Shown: positions 1 to 5,274 of the stretch, one piece after another | Layout: each line of letters opens with the position of its first letter | Position numbering within the stretch: position 1 is the stretch's first letter | Origin: Patescibacteria group bacterium | GTDB taxonomy: Bacteria; Patescibacteriota; Minisyncoccia; Minisyncoccales; UBA10102 | Reading direction: 5' to 3' | Assembly: GCA_018816925.1 (NCBI GenBank) | Contig: JAHIUP010000041.1 | Span: 1 to 9,059 of the forward strand | Length of the DNA: 9,059 nt | The notes under the pieces: generated by a model | What the model was told of the DNA's origin: nothing | Seen by the model: the letters and a program-made list of their open reading frames with translations, nothing else | The model's database searches: none | Program-made: the position numbers and the translations under genes

Positions 1-93
1 CCCCGCGGGTCCCTGAGGACCGGGAACGCCCTGGGGACCGGCCGGCCCCGCAGGCCCTGGGGGACCCTGAAGGCCCGAGAGTCCCGGGGTACC
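1..93 (-). repeat. Start of collagen-like Gly-X-Y repeat tract
   Basis: Ten consecutive Gly-X-Y triplets, rich in Pro, Ala and Gln at X and Y, are encoded from base 93 down to base 1, followed by one more Gly at the edge. The DNA is markedly GC-rich here because of the GGN and CCN codons. The tract clearly continues beyond the window. Confidence 0.9.
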
Positions 94-1209
94 GGCTTGC
101 GGAATCTCTCCCTGCCACTGTTCTTCTTGTTCCTGCCGTTCTTGAGCCATTGGAGGCGTCTCCTCTGGAGGCCCAAAGACCAATACTGTCGTCTCTCCAA
201 AAAGCCCCCTAACCTTTTGCAAGATACCTTCAAAAACAATCCTCGTACTCTCAAAACTTTCTCCGAAGGCGGCACCCGTTTCCTCTGTAGCAAACACCAC
301 TCCTTCCCTCGCCTTTTCAAAGTCCCTGCGGAGATCTTCCCGTACAACCCCTACTCCTTCTTGGAGCTGCTGGAGTACGCCTTGAGCGCCTTCTTGAACT
401 TGTTCTACGGAACGCATACCAACACCCCGCGTACTCTTGCCAAGCCATTCAAGATACTCTGTACTCACGTTTGCGGCAAGCTGTGGCGACTGGCTGCCGT
501 ACCGAAAACCCCAGCTGAATTCCACGAGCGCGGAATTTGCTCCGCGAACTGCAATAAACTCCATCTTCGTCCCCGTCTCCCGAAAATCCGCAGCGAACCC
601 GTTGAGCAAAGCCAAGGTTTTTTCGGGAGTAGAGGCGGCTCGGCGGAATCCCTCGCCAAACAACTGCACAGAATCATGAGAAGAGAGAAGGGCGACACCC
701 GTCTTCTCTATGGTGCGGTCCGAGAATTTCCTGACCGCGGAGTTGAGGTCAGCAGTCACCACGGAAACGCCTTCTTTCATGTGGCGAGCCATGTTGCCGA
801 ATTCGTCCTTCTGGGCCATGGCAAAGGTAACGCCGAATACGAGCAGGGCTCCCAGAATACCGAGTGCGGTAGCCCTTACCCCAAAAGCGAAAAGCTCCCG
901 CAAGGGAAGGGAAAAAGAAGAGCTGTTCGGCTCCGATGCAAAAATAGGAAGATTTTCGGGAGGAGACGCCTCCTTTGCTATATTGTTTCCATTCCCATTC
1001 CCATTCCCATTTCCGTTCTTGTACTCTTCGGTATGCTCCTGATACTCCTGAAGCCACACAGAGGTGGTGACCCAGTTCCTTCCGAGTTTCACCGCCTTCA
1101 GTTTCCCCTGGCGGCTGCGCAAACTCAAATACTCCTGACTGTAAGGAGAAATCTCGCTCGCTTCCTGGAGAGAGATATATTGTTGTTGCCCTTCACTTGC
1201 GGAACCCAT
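1..1209 (-). CDS. Membrane-anchored collagen-like protein with N-terminal helix-turn-helix-like domain (partial, runs off left edge)
   Basis: Reading the minus strand from ATG at 1209 gives 403 codons without a stop, open at base 1; an in-frame TGA directly precedes the ATG. Residues 11-60 (YISLQEASEI ... KAVKLGRNWVTT) resemble the small HTH_17/excisionase-like domain that CPR proteins often carry at the N terminus. Residues 65-75 are an alternating Asn-Gly linker. Residues 107-132 are one hydrophobic membrane segment. Residues 133-345 look helical and charged, with a Glu/Gln/Val-rich part at 265-335. Residues 350-370 are Pro/Glu/Gln-rich. From residue 373 to the edge there are ten uninterrupted Gly-X-Y triplets (for example GPPGPAGPAGPQ), the hallmark of a collagen-like triple helix. 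I infer a surface fibre anchored in the membrane with its N terminus in the cytoplasm; the C-terminal head is outside the window. The HTH domain could be structural rather than DNA-binding. It follows rodA by about 90 nt. Confidence 0.85.
   Translation of the reverse strand, partial: MGSASEGQQQYISLQEASEISPYSQEYLSLRSRQGKLKAVKLGRNWVTTSVWLQEYQEHTEEYKNGNGNGNGNGNNIAKEASPPENLPIFASEPNSSSFSLPLRELFAFGVRATALGILGALLVFGVTFAMAQKDEFGNMARHMKEGVSVVTADLNSAVRKFSDRTIEKTGVALLSSHDSVQLFGEGFRRAASTPEKTLALLNGFAADFRETGTKMEFIAVRGANSALVEFSWGFRYGSQSPQLAANVSTEYLEWLGKSTRGVGMRSVEQVQEGAQGVLQQLQEGVGVVREDLRRDFEKAREGVVFATEETGAAFGESFESTRIVFEGILQKVRGLFGETTVLVFGPPEETPPMAQERQEQEEQWQGEIPQAGTPGLSGLQGPPGPAGPAGPQGVPGPQGPAG
985..1018 (-). 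repeat. Hexanucleotide (AATGGG-type) repeat encoding Asn-Gly linker
   Basis: Near-perfect tandem copies of AATGGG on the minus strand, with edge copies AACGGA, AATGGA and AACAAT, encode five Asn-Gly pairs between the helix-turn-helix-like domain and the membrane segment of the collagen-like protein. Because the unit is six bases, gain or loss of copies keeps the frame and changes only linker length. Confidence 0.85.
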
Positions 1210-1278
1210 TCATTCATTTTCATGTACTTCAGAGGTACAGTCAAGGGTACGATATGGGGATAACCGATATATGGTCAC
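1210..1278 (-). other. Possible 22-codon leader ORF abutting the collagen-like gene
   Basis: A GTG at 1278 is preceded by GGAGG at 1289-1285 with a 6-nt spacer, the best ribosome-binding site in this stretch. The reading frame runs 22 codons to TGA at 1212-1210, immediately followed in the same frame by the ATG (1209) of the collagen-like gene, which has no Shine-Dalgarno of its own. This could be a translational-coupling leader. It could also be chance, or the true N terminus cut off by a TGA. The peptide resembles nothing I recognise. Confidence 0.3.
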
Positions 1279-1299
1279 AAGGTTCCTCCGACACCCTTT

Positions 1300-2403
1300 T
1301 TAGTGAGAGCGAATGCTCTGGAGAATGCCCAAAGCCGCGTACGTCATAAGCAGAGAAGACCCCCCGTAGCTCACCAATGGCAAAGAGAGCCCGATTATGG
1401 GCAAAAACCCGAGATTCATCCCTATATTCACAAAGAATTGGGCAATGAGAAGAGTGGCAAAACCAGCCGCAAACAGCCGGGGAAAGTTGCGGTGGGCAGC
1501 TAAGCCAATCCGCAGAACCCTCCTCACAAAAAACAGGAAAAGCCCTACGAGCAAAAAGATGCCCACAAGTCCAAATTCTTCTGCGAACGCAGCGAATATG
1601 AAGTCCGTCTGGGGTTCGGGAAGGAAACCATACTGGGTCTGCGTGCCACCGCCTATTCCCCTACCCCAAAGCCCCCCGTTGCCAATAGCAATCTCTGCCT
1701 GCATCTGATTCCAGCCAATGCCCAAAGGATCGAGCTCTGGCTCCAAAAACGCAAAAATCCTATCCTTCTGGTAATCCTGCAACATCGTGGTCCAACCCAC
1801 CGCGAGAAGAAGTACTCCTATGCCGAGAAGAGCGAGAAGATGGCGCAGGCGAATGCCAGCCACTATCAAGAGCACGCCCCATAAAAACGCGAGAAGAATG
1901 GCAGAACCGAGGTCCGGTTGAAGGAATATAAGGCCTATGGGAATGCCAAAGTATGCTCCCGATACAAGAATATGCCGTATCCGATAGATCTCCATGTGCC
2001 TAAAGGAAAAGTACTTTGCCATCGCGATAATAAGTATAAGCTTCGTGTATTCCACGGGATCAATGGAAACCCCGCCAATTCTATACCACCCCTGCACGCC
2101 CCGAATCTCCGGGGCAAAAATGAGAAGGCCCCCAAGCGCCACAAGGGCAAACACATACAGGAAAAAAATGAAGAAAGGGTCGTTTTTTAGCAGACGCCAG
2201 TCCACAAGAGAGAAAACAATCATTAAAATGACGCCTACAACGAGAAATATCCCCTGCTTCTGGAAATTCCCAAAGTCACCAAGGCCCAAAGATGAGCTAT
2301 AAAGGGAAACAAGCCCTAGACCGCTCAGTAAAAGGGCGCTCCCTGCAAGCGTCCAGTCCAGGCGTCGTATATGCGTGAACAATTGTACCATACCTTGCGT
2401 CAT
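1300..2403 (-). CDS. rodA: Rod shape-determining protein RodA (SEDS peptidoglycan polymerase)
   Basis: RodA is an integral-membrane SEDS glycosyltransferase that polymerises lipid II into glycan strands for cell elongation, normally together with a class B PBP. The sequence has about ten hydrophobic segments and the family landmarks: RLDW and SLYSSS near the N terminus, GWYRIGG...DPVEYTKL, QPDLGSA, EPQTDFIFA with the Asp expected at the catalytic position, and a C-terminal NIGMNLGFLPIIGLSLPLVSYGGSS. The C-terminal signature favours RodA over FtsW. The frame stays open upstream to ATG 2436, but those first 11 codons lie largely in the REP-like palindrome at 2418-2438. ATG at 2403, preceded by a G-run, or ATG at 2391 gives the N terminus usual for the family (about eight residues before RLDW). 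The transposase and its repeats separate it from the pilin genes. It ends with TAA at 1302-1300 and no terminator hairpin is evident after it. Confidence 0.92.
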   Translation of the reverse strand: MTQGMVQLFTHIRRLDWTLAGSALLLSGLGLVSLYSSSLGLGDFGNFQKQGIFLVVGVILMIVFSLVDWRLLKNDPFFIFFLYVFALVALGGLLIFAPEIRGVQGWYRIGGVSIDPVEYTKLILIIAMAKYFSFRHMEIYRIRHILVSGAYFGIPIGLIFLQPDLGSAILLAFLWGVLLIVAGIRLRHLLALLGIGVLLLAVGWTTMLQDYQKDRIFAFLEPELDPLGIGWNQMQAEIAIGNGGLWGRGIGGGTQTQYGFLPEPQTDFIFAAFAEEFGLVGIFLLVGLFLFFVRRVLRIGLAAHRNFPRLFAAGFATLLIAQFFVNIGMNLGFLPIIGLSLPLVSYGGSSLLMTYAALGILQSIRSH

Positions 2404-2417
2404 ATCCCCCCAAGGTT

Positions 2418-2438
2418 GGATGAAACCGGGATTCATCC
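2418..2438. repeat. REP-like palindrome, copy 1 (3' side of the transposase, at rodA start)
   Basis: Seven-base arms GGATGAA and TTCATCC enclose the 7-nt centre ACCGGGA, whose CC and GG can extend the symmetry apart from an A/A mismatch. The 21-nt unit is identical in sequence and orientation to the core of copy 2 at 3211-3231. On its inner side it is followed by CGCCCAAGT (2438-2446), which reappears inverted as ACTTGGGCG (3192-3200) on the other side of the transposase. Confidence 0.85.
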
Positions 2439-2453
2439 GCCCAAGTAAATAGA

Positions 2454-3173
2454 TTATTCGAGGGCAAGATGGCTGATTTCTTGATATTTCTTTTCGTCTA
2501 ATACCATATGCACTAAATCGAGATAAGCTGCTGGAGTAGGGAACATTCTTCCCAATACCCTTTTATCAAGTATAAGCGATCCGCGCTTGCCTAAGTAGTC
2601 CTGATGGCTACTCCAGCTATATCCTTCTGCAAATCTCAAAACCGCCCCTATGTCCTGTATTCCATCTTCTTTCCAATTTGGATTTACGAACTCCGCTGGG
2701 TTCAACACATTAATATACACAAGCAGATACTGCAGATACCGCTCATTGTCTACGAGAACACTCTTAAACCTGCCCTGAAATAAACTTCCCACTCGCCCAT
2801 ACTTACTATTGAAATAATTTGCATATCCTACTCCAAACTTGTGCATGAATTGCGTAATTCCTCCCTCTTGAACTTCCTCAATAATAAGATGGTAATGATT
2901 CCCCATCACGCAATAAGCCAAAATGCGTACTAACCCATTTCTTTCATTTGTAGGGTCCACGATATATGATTTTAACACCTTCATATTGAGCTCTCCCCTA
3001 TCGCGCTCCAAGTGCGCCAATATACTGTTTGTACTTTTTGTATTATTGAATAAACATAGGCCTTGCAAAAATCTCCAAAAATCCGCTTCCAGGGAGCATA
3101 TGGTACACTTCGCGACTCCTCGATTAAAAATGTGGTAGATTTCGCCTATTGCGAATGGAACTTTCCTTTTCAT
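2454..3173 (-). CDS. REP-associated / IS200-like Y1 (HUH) transposase
   Basis: A 239-residue protein of the Y1_Tnp superfamily, which cuts and rejoins single-stranded DNA at hairpins through a tyrosine intermediate. Visible landmarks are YHIFNRG at 13-19, the metal-binding HUH motif within MGNHYHLII (His93 and His95), and YANYFNSKYGRVGSLFQGRFKS at 117-138, whose first Tyr (117) is the likely nucleophile. It ends with TAA at 2454. The frame is intact and all three motifs are present, so it is probably functional. The length and the G-x-LFQGRFK motif match REP-associated (RAYT-type) members. The gene looks richer in A and T than its neighbours, consistent with separate ancestry. No clear Shine-Dalgarno precedes the ATG at 3173. 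Its flanking palindromes are the probable substrate. I cannot tell a resident RAYT from an autonomous insertion sequence. Confidence 0.9.
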   Translation of the reverse strand: MKRKVPFAIGEIYHIFNRGVAKCTICSLEADFWRFLQGLCLFNNTKSTNSILAHLERDRGELNMKVLKSYIVDPTNERNGLVRILAYCVMGNHYHLIIEEVQEGGITQFMHKFGVGYANYFNSKYGRVGSLFQGRFKSVLVDNERYLQYLLVYINVLNPAEFVNPNWKEDGIQDIGAVLRFAEGYSWSSHQDYLGKRGSLILDKRVLGRMFPTPAAYLDLVHMVLDEKKYQEISHLALE

Positions 3174-3195
3174 ATGATTTGGTTTTCGTAAACTT

Positions 3196-3206
3196 GGGCG
3201 AAGCCC
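3196..3206. repeat. Small hairpin next to REP-like copy 2
   Basis: GGGC and GCCC arms (3196-3199, 3203-3206) enclose a GAA triloop, directly abutting the larger palindrome at 3207-3235. Only the outer half of this motif (CGCCC) is seen beside copy 1, so the two ends of the unit are not equivalent. Confidence 0.6.
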
Positions 3207-3235
3207 GGCTGGATGAAACCGGGATTCATCCAGCC
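3207..3235. repeat. REP-like palindrome, copy 2 (5' side of the transposase)
   Basis: Eleven-base arms GGCTGGATGAA and TTCATCCAGCC surround the centre ACCGGGA. The inner 21 nt (3211-3231) are identical to copy 1; the stem is four pairs longer here. It lies 15 nt downstream of the pilX-like stop codon, so it may also affect the 3' end of the pilin operon transcript. Confidence 0.87.
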
Positions 3236-3250
3236 CATCCCTTTTCGGTC

Positions 3251-3628
3251 TTAAAACGTAATCTCGATAGCGCGGCGCACATTCTGATATTTTCCCGTGG
3301 ACTTAATACAGTAATGGCCTGTACCCGCAGGATCGCAAACGGTATCATCTGGCTTTACGCCGCCAGAAGGAGTGACCACAACCTCATAGCTTGCGCTCCC
3401 CACGACGCCGTCGGGTATGTCGGTAGGCGTACCATTGCGGTCCTTCAATACTTCCTCAATGCCCGTGTCTGCCGCATAAAAAGCAACCACCGAGTATCCT
3501 GCCTCCCGCAAAATCTGGGTCTGCTGAAAGAACACCTGGCTCATGCCTGCCGCAATAGCTAAAAGCACCACCAAAACCATGACGGTAATGTACAGCGCTA
3601 CGCCTCCGTATTGGGAAGAATCTTTCAT
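3251..3628 (-). CDS. PilX-like minor pilin / pilus assembly protein
   Basis: A 125-residue protein with a short polar N terminus and then one hydrophobic helix (about residues 10-33). The QQTQILREAGYSVVAFYAADTGIEEVLKD segment that follows matches the PilX N-terminal pattern, in which an A-F-x-A-A-x-x-G-I-E motif follows the membrane helix. It lacks the G/F-T-L-x-E prepilin cleavage signature of the three upstream proteins, as PilX-type members often do. Cys98 and Cys107 could form a C-terminal disulfide. It is the last gene of the pilin cluster, 12 nt after the PilW-like gene. The expected role is priming or assembly of a type IV pilus or pseudopilus. It ends TTTTAA, and the REP-like palindrome follows closely. 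Confidence 0.8.
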   Translation of the reverse strand: MKDSSQYGGVALYITVMVLVVLLAIAAGMSQVFFQQTQILREAGYSVVAFYAADTGIEEVLKDRNGTPTDIPDGVVGSASYEVVVTPSGGVKPDDTVCDPAGTGHYCIKSTGKYQNVRRAIEITF

Positions 3629-3640
3629 AGGTATGCTGAT

Positions 3641-4210
3641 TTATTTCCTGACATCTATGTTGCGCTGTGAGACAGAGGTCTGTAAGGAAACTTCAACGCG
3701 TTCTTCTTCGGGACTTCCTTGCCCCCGTAGGGTAAGAGTGAATGTCACGCGCGGCTGGAGATAATCTTCCTGGGATTCCCCCAATAACTTCACCCCAAAA
3801 CTCTCGACCGAGAGATTGTCGGACGTAAGGAAAGACGCGGCGCCGCCATCTACTTCTTCTTGAATCCGCCCTGCGCCCTCGTTCCATGAAATGTAGCGGC
3901 ATCTTCCATCTTTATCAAGAAAACGGATGCCTGTTCCCATTCCCACTCCAGTGAGTTCATAGTTCTCGTTTGCGCCAAGGCAAGCACTACCATCCGTATT
4001 CTTTTGAGCCATACGCAGGGCGCGGCTCATGTATTCTGTAATAAAACTTGCCTCCCCCACAACATTCTGAAGGGTAGCCGTACTCCTTTCCGCTCTCATT
4101 GCAGAGAACAAAATCCCTCCAATGCTCCCAACCAAGAGGGAAAACACGACAAGCGCCACAAGCATCTCAACGAGAGTAAGTCCTGCTTGAGAGGAAGGGA
4201 ATCGTTTCAT
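3641..4210 (-). CDS. PilW/GspJ-like minor pseudopilin
   Basis: A 189-residue prepilin-like protein. Residues 6-26 (SSQAG then LTLVEMLVALVVFSLL) form a type III signal: cleavage is predicted after Gly10, leaving Leu as residue 1 of the mature protein and Glu at +5. The hydrophobic helix continues to about residue 38. The rest is a hydrophilic, beta-rich domain with Cys57-type isolated cysteines not obviously paired. The position after the PilV-like gene, with one base between stop and start, and the length fit PilW/GspJ-type minor pilins that help form the tip complex. The assignment to PilW rather than GspJ is by order and general form, since sequence conservation beyond the helix is weak in these families. 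It should be processed by the prepilin peptidase at 7938-8822. Confidence 0.82.
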   Translation of the reverse strand: MKRFPSSQAGLTLVEMLVALVVFSLLVGSIGGILFSAMRAERSTATLQNVVGEASFITEYMSRALRMAQKNTDGSACLGANENYELTGVGMGTGIRFLDKDGRCRYISWNEGAGRIQEEVDGGAASFLTSDNLSVESFGVKLLGESQEDYLQPRVTFTLTLRGQGSPEEERVEVSLQTSVSQRNIDVRK

Positions 4211-4211
4211 A

Positions 4212-4706
4212 TTAAAGCCAATTATACAATCGCGCTTCCACGATTACTTCTTTTGTCTGTCCCTTCTCTACCCAATACACCGTAACGGTAACACCCAAAT
4301 CCCCTGAAGGTAACAGCTGTGTCGCAATGTCCCGCTTAAAGCGGGTTTCCGTGCCAGACAAATACTGGTAAAATCCGTCTCCGTCAATGCTTAGATAAGG
4401 AATAGGTTGTGAGGTAGATAATTGAGCTGACGCGTAATCCGCGTGGCATATACCATCACACAGCCCATCCATCCAGTCGGCTCCACTATCCCCCTTGTGT
4501 ATCTTGAGGAAATTCGTATCTCGGATATTCTTTACAATCTCCACGCCCTCTTGCGCAAGTAAGGAAGCGGTGAGACGGTCTGCTCCTTCCTGGCTAAACG
4601 AGGTAATCTGCTGGATAAGGGCAAATACGCCAAGCCCCCCCAAGACAAAGATACCTACCGCCGCAAGGACTTCTATTATAGTGAGTCCTCTTTTGTCATT
4701 CCACAT
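4212..4706 (-). CDS. PilV/GspI-like minor pseudopilin
   Basis: A 164-residue protein with a six-residue charged leader, MWNDKR, then G|LTIIEVLAAVGIFVLGGLGVF: cleavage is predicted after Gly7 with Glu at mature +5. The segment that follows (LIQQITSFSQEGADRLTASLLAQEGVEIVKNIRDTNF) closely matches the PilV/GspI pattern, where A-x-x-LAQEGIE-x-x-xNIRD is typical, especially in CPR pseudopilins. Two cysteines lie close together in GLCDGICHADY. The start overlaps the end of the upstream GspH-like gene by 11 nt, and an AGG about 8 nt upstream can serve as a weak ribosome site, so translation is probably coupled. The TAA stop is one base from the next start codon. It is a likely partner of the PilW-like and PilX-like proteins in a minor-pilin tip complex. 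Confidence 0.85.
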   Translation of the reverse strand: MWNDKRGLTIIEVLAAVGIFVLGGLGVFALIQQITSFSQEGADRLTASLLAQEGVEIVKNIRDTNFLKIHKGDSGADWMDGLCDGICHADYASAQLSTSQPIPYLSIDGDGFYQYLSGTETRFKRDIATQLLPSGDLGVTVTVYWVEKGQTKEVIVEARLYNWL

Positions 4707-5271
4707 ACACGAGACCTGAACTGTTTATGGTTATAGTCGCTTTCCTACTAGGGTCCGCCTTTAGGGACAAAATAATGTTTACCTCCGACTGGAACCCTCC
4801 CCCCGTCCTAATGGAGACCGTGGGGTCGGGGGGCTCAAAAACAATATCCAAAGGGAAACCTCCTGGCTGAATGTCCTCTACCTGAACACGCTCGTCCAGC
4901 TCCACGGTCTTGCTAATATCCCCCTCCCCAAAGCTATCAATTCCTACGATGCACGGCTTCCCCATAGGATTAAACCTCGCATTATTGTTGCAATCAAGAA
5001 AGGTAAAAATGACCAAGGGTGGCCCCGCTTCTATATGCATGCCGTATCCGCCCTGGGGAACAAAAGGATATCCACTCGTAGGGCTCTCCACCTCACGAGC
5101 TGAAATCCCCATCTCCCTCACCCGCTGAATCTCCATGGCAAGACGCCGTGCCTCCGCCCGTATAAGATACTGCTCCTCGCCCGTTCTGTAGTTCGCCACT
5201 GCAAGCGTGGTAAGCATCACCATGATAAATGCTACCACGAGGAGCTCTGGAAGGGTAAAGCCGCGTGCCAT
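4696..5271 (-). CDS. GspH/FimT-like pseudopilin
   Basis: A 191-residue protein beginning MARGFTLPELLVVAFIMVML, a textbook prepilin signal: cleavage after Gly4, Phe at +1 and Glu at +5. Residues 24-57 (ANYRTGEEQYLIRAEARRLAMEIQRVREMGISARE) match the amphipathic second half of the pilin helix in GspH/FimT proteins. The C-terminal part contains a VSIRTGGGFQSEVNIILSLKADPSRKATITINSSGLVYVE stretch with the closing N-x-x-G-x-V strand pattern common in GspH domains. It starts three bases after the TGA of the large secreted protein and ends with TGA inside the PilV-like gene. In Pseudomonas-type clusters the counterpart (FimU/FimT) is also the first of the minor pilin series, which supports the proposed order. 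Confidence 0.86.
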   Translation of the reverse strand: MARGFTLPELLVVAFIMVMLTTLAVANYRTGEEQYLIRAEARRLAMEIQRVREMGISAREVESPTSGYPFVPQGGYGMHIEAGPPLVIFTFLDCNNNARFNPMGKPCIVGIDSFGEGDISKTVELDERVQVEDIQPGGFPLDIVFEPPDPTVSIRTGGGFQSEVNIILSLKADPSRKATITINSSGLVYVE

Positions 5272-5274
5272 GCC

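Larger units (their letters stand above)
2418..3235 (-). mobile_element. REP/RAYT-type or IS200/IS605-like unit: Y1 transposase with flanking palindromes
   Basis: The unit holds one HUH transposase gene bounded on each side by the same 21-nt palindrome in the same orientation, plus a 9-bp inverted repeat just inside (CGCCCAAGT at 2438-2446, ACTTGGGCG at 3192-3200). Hairpins at both ends in the same orientation are expected for Y1 single-strand transposons. A separate palindrome copy at 8924-8946 fits a REP family served in trans. There is no accessory gene. The exact cleavage sites cannot be read from one sequence, so the outer limits are approximate. It separates the pilin operon from rodA. 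Confidence 0.65.

Noticed and set aside
97..1263. 388-codon open frame on the plus strand
   Set aside because: It is antisense to the collagen-like gene, whose translation shows a clear domain plan (HTH-like, Asn-Gly linker, membrane helix, Gly-X-Y repeats). The plus-strand product has no recognisable motif, and its composition is what the complement of the real gene would give.
2404..2436. RodA start at ATG 2436
   Set aside because: These codons are largely the transposon palindrome and do not resemble RodA N termini; ATG 2403 or 2391 is more likely.
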